DNA from: Lutibacter sp. A64
Lineage (GTDB): Bacteria > Bacteroidota > Bacteroidia > Flavobacteriales > Flavobacteriaceae
Direction: 5' to 3'
DNA length: 64,000 nt
Assembly: GCF_022429565.1 (NCBI RefSeq)
Contig: NZ_CP092487.1
Coordinates: 584,001 to 648,000, forward strand
The position numbers were made by a program, and so were the translations under genes. This document shows, one piece after another, positions 55,880 through 62,754 of the stretch. The notes beneath the pieces were generated by a model that worked only from the letters and a program-made list of their open reading frames with translations, had not been told where the DNA came from and searched no databases. The stretch's first letter is position 1. The number at the start of each line of letters is the position of its first letter.

Positions 55880-56224
55880 TAAAAAATAAGATTGCTAAAT
55901 CTACGATATTACTTATTGTCGTTGTTAATTCATTTTAGAATTACAATAAAGGCTATTTTTAGAAATACGTCCATAAAATGGGAGTGTTTTTGGCGAAGCC
56001 ATACCATAAAGTATAGTCTTAGTTATAATCTTTTTTTTGAAAAAAATAATAATTAATTCAATTACGGAAATCCGTAAGTTTTTATTGTTTTTTATGTTGA
56101 ATTTTGTATTCGAAGTCATATTTAATTGTTGAAATAGATGTGAGTTTATGTGGCGAAGCCATGCCTAGACATTAAAATTATGAAACAAATAAGTAATCAC
56201 TTTTCTTAGTTAAAACACACAGAG
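55880..56224 (+). promoter_or_regulatory. Long structured leader of upxY
   Basis: Non-coding. It contains TGGCGAAGCCA at 55991-56001 and again at 56151-56161 (spacing exactly 160), each a small 4-bp hairpin with a GAA loop in otherwise very AT-rich DNA. It also holds the palindrome TTACGGAAATCCGTAA at 56062-56077. A third variant, GTGGCGGAGCCATG, lies at 57851-57864. These are candidate target elements for the UpxY antiterminator. Confidence 0.5.
56062..56077. promoter_or_regulatory. Palindrome TTACGGAAATCCGTAA, second copy
   Basis: Perfect 7+7 inverted repeat with AA centre, 148 nt before the upxY ATG. It shares 14 bp with the copy at 55557-55570. Confidence 0.5.
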
Positions 56225-56692
56225 ATGTATTGGTTTGTATTAAATGTTAAACGCAAAAACGAGATAAAAGTTGCAAGCCTTCTAGAAGCTGCAGGTTTTA
56301 AAGTTTATTGCCCTACTTATACTACTGTAAAAAAATGGTCAGATCGTAAAAAAAAGGTTACAAAACCTTTAATTGCCACTTATATTTTTATTAAAATTAA
56401 AGAGAAACATCGTGCAAAAGTTTTTGAAATTCCAGGGATTATAAGATACTTATTTTATTTAGGTGAGCCTGCCAAAGTCTTAAATAAAGAAATTAAGATT
56501 CTTAAAGATTTTTTAAAAGAAGGTGCTTCTGTACCAAAAATAGAAAATATAAAACCTGGAGACAATCATTTAATTACAAATGGACCTTTTAAAGGTAAAA
56601 ATGGAGTAGTTCAAGAAGTTGGAAACAATAGGCTTCAAGTTGTTTTAAAAGAGTTAGGGATAAAAGTAACCCTTCAAAAAAAGAATCTTTAA
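56225..56692 (+). CDS. UpxY-family transcription antiterminator (NusG paralog)
   Basis: 155 residues. The NGN domain opens YWFVLNVKRKNEIKVASLLE and continues FKVYCPTYTTVKKWSDRKKKV, with the VTKPLIATYIFIKI core; about residues 107-150 form a KOW-like motif (LITNGPFKGKNGVVQEVGNN). UpxY proteins in Bacteroides ride on RNA polymerase across long capsule operons and prevent early termination. It is the first gene of the polysaccharide cluster, with a long structured leader. The next gene begins 29 nt after its stop. Confidence 0.92.
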   Translation: MYWFVLNVKRKNEIKVASLLEAAGFKVYCPTYTTVKKWSDRKKKVTKPLIATYIFIKIKEKHRAKVFEIPGIIRYLFYLGEPAKVLNKEIKILKDFLKEGASVPKIENIKPGDNHLITNGPFKGKNGVVQEVGNNRLQVVLKELGIKVTLQKKNL

Positions 56693-56721
56693 TTATTTTA
56701 TAAATGAGATTTTAAAAATCC

Positions 56722-57702
56722 ATGAACCAAGATTTACAACATATTAATACTGCACTTTTTTCAGATAAAATTAAAGTTTTTATAGATGAAAATATTCAAG
56801 ATTTTATTGAATTAGACACTAATGGTTTTGTTCAAAGTATAAATCCATCATTGTGTGAGTTGGTTGGTATAAATGAAAATGAGGCTATTGGAACCCATAT
56901 TAAACATATTCAGTTTTCAAAAGCTAAAGAAGGTTCAAAAGAACACAAAAATAAAAGAATTGAAAAAAATATTGAGTTATTACTTTCAAAACTAAGAACG
57001 CAATCTAAATTAAGTAGTAGTAAAGATGAGAAGATTGCAATTTTAACACACGATTTATTCAATCATTTTAATTCAATGTTAGGTTTTTTAACATTGTTAA
57101 AAGATAATATAAGAACCTATGAACTGGAAAAAATTGAAAAGTTTATACATATTATAAATAATTCAGCAACAAATGCAGCCGACCTTTTAAAAGATTCCTT
57201 AAAATGGGTGCGTTCAGAATCTGGTTTACTAAGTTTTAATTTAAAGCCGTATGTTTTCTGGAATATAGTGGATAATGAATTGTTAAAATTAAACGATTTA
57301 ATAGCAGATAAAAACATTAAAATTGTAAATAAGGTTGATGTAAATGAGCTGGTAATTTGCGATAAGTATATGATTAAAACGGTTGTTAGAAATTTAATTA
57401 CTAACGCCATAAAGTTTAGTTACAGCAACGGAGAGGTTTGTATAGATTTAAAAGAAACTAAAACGCATCAAATTATTATAATTAAAGATAATGGGGTGGG
57501 TATGCATAAAGAACAACTAGGAATTATTTTTGAAGTAACAGAAAATAAATCTACATCGGGAACAGAAGGTGAAAAAGGTACAGGTTTAGGTTTAATAATA
57601 TGTAAAGCGTTTGTTGAAAAACATAATGGAACTATAAAAGTAACATCTGAACTAGGAAAAGGAACTCAATTTCAAGTTTTATTGCCTAAAGAAGTAGTAT
57701 AA
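56722..57702 (+). CDS. Soluble PAS-domain sensor histidine kinase
   Basis: 326 residues with no membrane segment. A PAS domain (about 15-75: FIELDTNGFVQSINPSLCELVG) is followed by a short coil, a HisKA domain with the phospho-acceptor His110 in AILTHDLFNHFNSM, and an HATPase domain: N-box NLITNAIKFS, G1 IKDNGVGMHKEQ, G2 GTGLGLIICKAF, ending in GTQFQVLLP. No response regulator is adjacent, so the partner is elsewhere. Similar PAS kinases often sit beside upxY genes in flavobacterial polysaccharide clusters, which hints at a role in controlling surface polysaccharide. Confidence 0.9.
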   Translation: MNQDLQHINTALFSDKIKVFIDENIQDFIELDTNGFVQSINPSLCELVGINENEAIGTHIKHIQFSKAKEGSKEHKNKRIEKNIELLLSKLRTQSKLSSSKDEKIAILTHDLFNHFNSMLGFLTLLKDNIRTYELEKIEKFIHIINNSATNAADLLKDSLKWVRSESGLLSFNLKPYVFWNIVDNELLKLNDLIADKNIKIVNKVDVNELVICDKYMIKTVVRNLITNAIKFSYSNGEVCIDLKETKTHQIIIIKDNGVGMHKEQLGIIFEVTENKSTSGTEGEKGTGLGLIICKAFVEKHNGTIKVTSELGKGTQFQVLLPKEVV

Positions 57703-57850
57703 GAGAGGGATTAAAGCATAGCTGAGATGTTTGTTAAAAACAACACAAATGCGCATTCAGAAGCAGTATAAAGATGTTTTAAAAGTTTTATAATTACTAA
57801 AAAGAGCGGCAGTTCTTTAAGCGTTGAAAAAACAAATTTATGTGATTTTC

Positions 57851-57864
57851 GTGGCGGAGCCATG
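57851..57864 (+). promoter_or_regulatory. Third GGCGNAGCC hairpin, inside the polysaccharide cluster
   Basis: GTGGCGGAGCCATG differs by one base from the GTGGCGAAGCCATG in the upxY leader (56150-56163) and lies in the 200-nt gap after the PAS kinase gene. Confidence 0.45.
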
Positions 57865-57906
57865 AAAAAATAAATAAACTAACAAATTTTTACAAAAATC
57901 GCTATT

Positions 57907-57990
57907 ATGAAAAAAAATCAAATTGTTTTATTAGTATTACTTATTGTAATAACAATTACCTGGTCTTTTGCAGTTATTAATTTAATTTAA
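57907..57990 (+). CDS. 27-residue single-span membrane peptide
   Basis: ATG to TAA encodes 27 residues: a basic start (KKNQ), a hydrophobic segment of about 15 residues (IVLLVLLIVITITW) and a short tail (SFAVINLI). It lies between the PAS kinase and the GxxExxY gene, with no overlapping longer ORF. A protein this short is weakly supported by sequence alone, but the composition is exactly that of a small membrane peptide. Function unknown. Confidence 0.4.
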   Translation: MKKNQIVLLVLLIVITITWSFAVINLI

Positions 57991-58032
57991 ATCAGTTTAA
58001 ACTAGAAAAAGAAAAGAACGTTTTAGAATGCC

Positions 58033-58422
58033 ATGAGTAAATTATTATTTGAAGAAGAAAGCTTTAAAATTATAGGTGCTTGTATAGAAGTACATAAAAA
58101 ATTAGGAGCAGGTTTTCTTGAAGAAATATATTATGAAGCTATAGAAAAGGAGTTTACAAATAAAAGTATTCCTTTTGAAAAAAATAAAAAATTAGACATC
58201 AGTTACGACGGTGTTCCATTAAAAAAACAATTTACAGCAGATTTTTTATGTTATAATAAAATTTTGGTTGTTGTAATGGTAGATAGTGTTATAAAAGAAG
58301 AATACATACATAAAACACTTAATTATTTAAAAGTTACCAATTTAAAATTAGCATTGCTCATTAATTTTGGAGCATCTAATTTAAAATGGAAAAGGCTTAT
58401 TCATACTAATGTTAACCATTAG
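58033..58422 (+). CDS. GxxExxY protein with a degraded nuclease-like core
   Basis: 129 residues. The family motif is GFLEEIY (27-33). The fold resembles PD-(D/E)xK nucleases: Asp70 in FTADFL is kept, but the strand that normally reads xIVExKx is ILVVVMVDS here (residues 77-85), so the expected Glu and Lys are both replaced by hydrophobic residues. The C-terminal LNYLKVTNLKLALLINFG is normal. GxxExxY genes recur in bacterial surface-polysaccharide clusters without a known role. This copy is probably inactive as an enzyme or retained as a binding protein. Confidence 0.85.
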   Translation: MSKLLFEEESFKIIGACIEVHKKLGAGFLEEIYYEAIEKEFTNKSIPFEKNKKLDISYDGVPLKKQFTADFLCYNKILVVVMVDSVIKEEYIHKTLNYLKVTNLKLALLINFGASNLKWKRLIHTNVNH

Positions 58423-58618
58423 TAATATCTGTGAAATTTAGTTAATAGTATCCGTGAAAGTTAAATTAAAAGTTGACTTAGTTCAACCCTCCATGTGTAA
58501 AAACAATACTACACATGAATTATTCAAAATTTTATACAAAAAATCCAATTTACAAAGGGTTTTTAATGATTTTTTAGAAATACAAAGTCGTGTAAAACAT
58601 TGTTGTAAATTATACTTT

Positions 58619-58654
58619 ATAAAGCCATTATTAGTATTTTCTAATAATGGCTTT
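58619..58654. terminator. Strong hairpin after the GxxExxY gene
   Basis: AAAGCCATTATTAG (58621-58634) pairs perfectly with CTAATAATGGCTTT (58641-58654) around a 6-nt loop. The T-tract is short (TTTG), so termination may be partial; this would matter for an operon with an antiterminator. The rest of 58423-58682 has no protein-like ORF. Confidence 0.6.
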
Positions 58655-58682
58655 GCTATGTCCAAAAATTAGAGTTTTAAAT

Positions 58683-58940
58683 ACTTGAACAATTAAACAA
58701 CATTTAGATAAATAACAACAGATTGCCACGTTCCATTGCATTTCACTCGCAATGACGGTTTCTATAATATTTCGTCATCCTGAATTTATTTCAGGATCTC
58801 ATGAAGCCAAACTAAGAGTATAATTAGTATTTCATTAGAGAAAGATGCTGAATCAAGTTCAGCATGACGGTTTTATTTTGATTTAGTTATTAAGTAACAG
58901 ATTGCCGCGTTCCATTGCATTTCACTCGCAATGACGGTTT
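58683..58940. repeat. Dispersed repeat array inside the polysaccharide cluster
   Basis: Two 'CAGATTGCC(A/G)CGTTCCATTG' ... 'CACTCGCAATGACGG' units (about 58719-58757 and 58899-58936) flank 'CGTCATCCTGAATTTATTTCAGGATCTC' in part and 'GATGCTGAATCAAGTTCAGC' ATGACGG. They sit between the GxxExxY and cytidylyltransferase genes. Confidence 0.8.
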
Positions 58941-58994
58941 AAAAAAAATTAAATTATTGAAAACTCAAAAATTCAAAAAATACATTCAATAAAA

Positions 58995-59426
58995 ATGAGT
59001 AAAAAACCCAAAGCTATAATCGTTAGCGGTTATTTTAACCCAATACATAAAGGCCATTTAGAATATTTTATACAAGCAAAAGCATTGGCAGATGTATTGT
59101 TTGTAATTGTAAATAACGACTACCAACGCAGTTTAAAAGGAGCTAAAGAGTTTCAATTAGAAGATGAGCGTATGTTTATTGTAGATCATATAAAACCTGT
59201 AGATAAAACAATATTATCTATTGACAAAGACAGAACCGTATGCGCTACAATAGAAAAAATAGCAAAAGAATATGGAGATCGTTATACGCTGACATTTGCA
59301 AATGGAGGCGATCAAAATAACAATTCAATTCCAGAACGTCCTATTTGTGAAGCATTAGGGATTGAGTTATTAGATGGTTTGGGCGAAAAAATACAATCGT
59401 CTTCGTGGTTATTAAAAAAATCTTAA
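58995..59426 (+). CDS. Cytidylyltransferase-family nucleotidyltransferase
   Basis: 143 residues of HxGH nucleotidyltransferase fold: SGYFNPIHKGHLEYF carries HKGH, and IQSSSWLLKKS near the C-terminus is the ISSSxxR-like phosphate loop with the Arg replaced. It would join a sugar-phosphate or alcohol phosphate to CMP or AMP. It stands 51 nt before gmd. The related N-terminal half of the fusion protein at 60609 suggests two activation steps in one pathway. Confidence 0.85.
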   Translation: MSKKPKAIIVSGYFNPIHKGHLEYFIQAKALADVLFVIVNNDYQRSLKGAKEFQLEDERMFIVDHIKPVDKTILSIDKDRTVCATIEKIAKEYGDRYTLTFANGGDQNNNSIPERPICEALGIELLDGLGEKIQSSSWLLKKS

Positions 59427-59477
59427 TTAAACAAAACAACTATATAAAATCCGTTAATTTTAAAGGAATATTAAACA

Positions 59478-60593
59478 ATGAAAAAGATTGCATTTATTAC
59501 AGGAGTAACAGGGCAAGATGGCGCTTATTTAAGTGAGTTTTTGCTAAAAAAAGGCTATGAAGTACACGGTTTAAAACGTCGTTCTTCGCAATTTAATACA
59601 GATAGAATAGATCATTTATATCAAGATCCTCATTTAGATAATAAAAGTTTTATACTTCATTATGGAGATATGACCGATAGTACCAATTTAATACGATTGA
59701 TACAAGAAATTCAACCAGATGAAATCTATAATCTTGCAGCTATGAGTCATGTTGCTGTTTCTTTTGAAACACCTGAATATACTGGAAATGCGGACGGTTT
59801 GGGAACTCTACGTCTTTTAGATGCTGTACGTTTATTAGGATTGGAAAAAAAGACTAAAATTTATCAGGCATCAACTTCAGAATTGTATGGGAAAGTACAA
59901 GAAGTACCACAATCTGAAACCACACCTTTTTACCCGCGTTCTCCGTATGCAGTTGCTAAAATGTATGCCTATTGGATTACCGTAAATTATAGAGAAGCAT
60001 ATAATATGTTTGCGTGTAATGGTATTTTATTCAATCACGAATCACCTATTAGAGGAGAAACCTTTGTAACTAGAAAAATTACCAGAGCTACAGCGCGTAT
60101 AGCATTGGGCTTACAAGATAAAATGTATTTAGGAAATTTAGATGCAAAACGAGACTGGGGGCACGCCAAAGATTATGTACGTATGATGTGGATGATTTTA
60201 CAAGCAGAAACTCCAGAAGACTGGGTAATTGCAACTGGTAAAACTACTTCGGTACGCGAATTTGTTCGCTTAAGTTTTGCTGAAGTTGGTATAGAATTAG
60301 AGTTTAAAGGAACGGGTGTAAACGAAAGAGCTGTAATAAAAGCTTGTAACAATAAAGACTATCAAGTAGCTATTGGAAAAGAAGTATTGGCTGTAGATCC
60401 TACCTATTTTAGACCAACAGAAGTAGATTTACTAATTGGAGATCCTACCAAAGCAAATACAAAATTAGGATGGACTCCAAAGTATAATTTACAAGAACTT
60501 GTAAAGGATATGATGCAAAGCGATTTAAAGCTAATGCAAAAAGATCAATATTTAAAAGATGGTGGTTATACTACTTTAAATTATTTTGAATAA
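59478..60593 (+). CDS. gmd: GDP-mannose 4,6-dehydratase
   Basis: 371 residues. The NADP-binding [15 protein letters not shown] is diagnostic of GMD, with [15 protein letters not shown], the catalytic Thr/Tyr/Lys region ([32 protein letters not shown]) and the [12 protein letters not shown] loop. It converts GDP-D-mannose to GDP-4-keto-6-deoxymannose, the first step to GDP-L-fucose. fcl, the second step, is in the same operon, with the fusion gene between. Confidence 0.97.
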   Translation: MKKIAFITGVTGQDGAYLSEFLLKKGYEVHGLKRRSSQFNTDRIDHLYQDPHLDNKSFILHYGDMTDSTNLIRLIQEIQPDEIYNLAAMSHVAVSFETPEYTGNADGLGTLRLLDAVRLLGLEKKTKIYQASTSELYGKVQEVPQSETTPFYPRSPYAVAKMYAYWITVNYREAYNMFACNGILFNHESPIRGETFVTRKITRATARIALGLQDKMYLGNLDAKRDWGHAKDYVRMMWMILQAETPEDWVIATGKTTSVREFVRLSFAEVGIELEFKGTGVNERAVIKACNNKDYQVAIGKEVLAVDPTYFRPTEVDLLIGDPTKANTKLGWTPKYNLQELVKDMMQSDLKLMQKDQYLKDGGYTTLNYFE

Positions 60594-60608
60594 AAAAATA
60601 CGGTAAAA

Positions 60609-61763
60609 ATGAAAAAGAAAGTATTTGTATCGGGGTGTTATGATTTATTGCACTCTGGCCACGTAGCATTTTTTAAGGAAGCCTCTTCCTATGGAGACTT
60701 GCATGTTGGTATAGGATCTGATAAAACCGTAGAAGAGTTAAAAGGACGCCTTACCATTAATAGTGAGCTAGAGCGTTTGTATATGGTAAAAGCAATCCGC
60801 TATGTTACCGATGCATTTATAAATTCTGGAAACGGAATTATGGATTTTGAGGAACAGTTAAAAGTATTACAACCAGATTATTTTGTTGTAAATGAAGATG
60901 GTTATTCACCCAAAAAGAAAGAGCTGTGTAAAGAATTAGGTATAGAATTGGTGGTTTTAAACAGAATTCCGAGTTCTGGCCTTCCAGAGCGTTCTACCAC
61001 TTCTTTACGCAATGGAAATAAATCTCAATTACCGTATCGTATTGATTTGGCAGGTACTTGGATAGATCAGGTGTATGTTTCTAAATATGCACCAGGATGG
61101 GCAATTACACTTTCGTTAGAACCTGTTATAGAATATAACGAACGTTGTGGAATGAGTACTTCAACCAGAAATGCAGCAAAAAAAATATGGCCTTATACGT
61201 TACCTTTAGAAAAGCCAGAAAAATTAGCTGAAATTTTGTTCCGTTATGAAAATAAACCAGGGAATGAATTTGTTTCAGGAGCACAAGATGCTATTGGAAT
61301 TTGTATGCCGGGTCTGGTAAGACATTATTACGATAATGATTATTGGCCAAAAAAAATAGAATCCATTCATACGGAAGAAATATTATGTTGGTTAGAAGAA
61401 CATTTATATATGGTATTATTGTGGCCTCGCAAACAAGGCTTGGAGTTAATGCACAATACAGAAATTAATAAAACCAATGTAACACAATTAGCAATGGCAT
61501 CGGAAGCGGTTTGGAACGCTATTTTAGCAAAGGATTTACAAGCATTTGCTAGCGCATTTTTAAAATCGTTTAAAGCACAAACAACCATGTTTCCTGCAAT
61601 GCTAAATAATGAAATAAACGAAGTAATAGCTTCGTATAAAAATGAAGCCTTAGCTTGGAAATTAGCAGGAGCTGGTGGAGGTGGTTATCTTATATTAGTT
61701 TCAGAAAAACCGATTAAAGATGCCATAAAAATAAAAATTAGAAGAAAAAACACTGGAATTTAA
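60609..61763 (+). CDS. Fused nucleotidyltransferase and GHMP-family sugar kinase
   Basis: 384 residues in two parts. Residues 1-130 are a cytidylyltransferase domain: SGCYDLLHSGHVAFF with HSGH, GIGSDKTVEELKGR, and the closing loop SSGLPERSTTSLR. Residues about 135-384 are a GHMP kinase: YRIDLAGTWIDQVYV as substrate motif 1, GMSTSTRNAAKKIW where the usual PxxxGLGSSAA would be, NEFVSGAQDAIG, and the C-terminal LAGAGGGGYLILVS (motif 3). Such proteins phosphorylate and then nucleotidylate a sugar such as a heptose or fucose. The unusual motif 2 makes the kinase substrate uncertain. 15 nt after gmd. Confidence 0.82.
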   Translation: MKKKVFVSGCYDLLHSGHVAFFKEASSYGDLHVGIGSDKTVEELKGRLTINSELERLYMVKAIRYVTDAFINSGNGIMDFEEQLKVLQPDYFVVNEDGYSPKKKELCKELGIELVVLNRIPSSGLPERSTTSLRNGNKSQLPYRIDLAGTWIDQVYVSKYAPGWAITLSLEPVIEYNERCGMSTSTRNAAKKIWPYTLPLEKPEKLAEILFRYENKPGNEFVSGAQDAIGICMPGLVRHYYDNDYWPKKIESIHTEEILCWLEEHLYMVLLWPRKQGLELMHNTEINKTNVTQLAMASEAVWNAILAKDLQAFASAFLKSFKAQTTMFPAMLNNEINEVIASYKNEALAWKLAGAGGGGYLILVSEKPIKDAIKIKIRRKNTGI

Positions 61764-61799
61764 TACATTCACTTCGCAATTTTTTAAATTATAAACAGC

Positions 61800-62747
61800 A
61801 TGAAGAAAGCATCAAAAATATACATAGCCGGACATAAAGGAATGGTAGGTTCTGCTATTTGGCGCGCTTTAACAGCAGCAGGTTACACCAATTTAATAGG
61901 TAAAACCAGCAAGGAATTAGACCTTCGTAACCAAGCGCAGGTTTATAAATTTATAACTGAAGAACAACCAGAAGCTATTATAGATGCGGCAGCTAAAGTT
62001 GGAGGGATTTTAGCAAATAGTAAAAATCAATACGAGTTTTTACTAGAAAATATGCAAATACAAAACAATTTAATACAAGCAGCACATACAAATAATGTGA
62101 ACAAATTTATATTTTTAGGCAGTTCTTGTATTTATCCTAAATTGGCAGCACAACCTTTAAAAGAAGACTATTTATTAACAGACAGTTTAGAACCAACAAA
62201 TGAAGGTTATGCCATCGCTAAAATTTCTGGAGTAAAATTGTGTCAATTTATACGCAATCAATATCAAAAAGATTTTGTGAGTTTAATGCCAACTAATTTA
62301 TATGGCCCGTTCGATAATTTTGATTTAACAGCTTCGCACGTACTACCAGCAATGCTCCGTAAATTTTATGAAGCCAAAAATAATAACAATGCCACTGTAA
62401 ATTTATGGGGAAATGGTACTCCAATGCGCGAATTTTTACACGTAGATGATTTGGCAAAAGCAGTACTTTTTACCCTAGAACATAAATTACCAGAACATGT
62501 TTACAATGTAGGTACAGGCACCGATGTTACTATAAAACAATTGGCTACAACCATTCAAAAAATAACCGGACATACCGGAACTATTGATTGGGATAGCAGT
62601 AAGCCAAATGGTACACCACGTAAATTATTAGACGTTTCAAAATTAAATAAGCTAGGTTGGCAGGCCTCTATAGAATTAGAAGAAGGTATAGCAACAACTT
62701 TTAAATGGTTTTTAGAAAATCAAGAAAATCTTAAAAAGAAAAATTAA
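61800..62747 (+). CDS. fcl: GDP-L-fucose synthase
   Basis: 315 residues. The extended-SDR start is IYIAGHKGMVGSAIWRAL, followed by AAKVGGILANSKNQYEFLL, the Ser/Tyr/Lys triad (FLGSSCIYP; EGYAIAKISGVKLC) and MPTNLYGPFDNFD, all typical of GDP-4-keto-6-deoxymannose epimerase/reductase. It makes GDP-L-fucose from the gmd product. The pair sets fucose as a likely component of the cell's surface polysaccharide. It is the last gene before the closing repeat array. Confidence 0.97.
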   Translation: MKKASKIYIAGHKGMVGSAIWRALTAAGYTNLIGKTSKELDLRNQAQVYKFITEEQPEAIIDAAAKVGGILANSKNQYEFLLENMQIQNNLIQAAHTNNVNKFIFLGSSCIYPKLAAQPLKEDYLLTDSLEPTNEGYAIAKISGVKLCQFIRNQYQKDFVSLMPTNLYGPFDNFDLTASHVLPAMLRKFYEAKNNNNATVNLWGNGTPMREFLHVDDLAKAVLFTLEHKLPEHVYNVGTGTDVTIKQLATTIQKITGHTGTIDWDSSKPNGTPRKLLDVSKLNKLGWQASIELEEGIATTFKWFLENQENLKKKN

Positions 62748-62754
62748 AAGCACC

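Noticed and set aside
55925..56119. 64-codon minus-strand ORF in the upxY leader
   Set aside because: Lys/Ile-rich frame expected by chance in AT-rich DNA; it overlaps the palindrome and hairpin elements.
58454..58672. 72-codon plus-strand and 60-codon minus-strand ORFs after the GxxExxY gene
   Set aside because: Both run through a perfect hairpin and lack protein-like composition or a recognisable domain.
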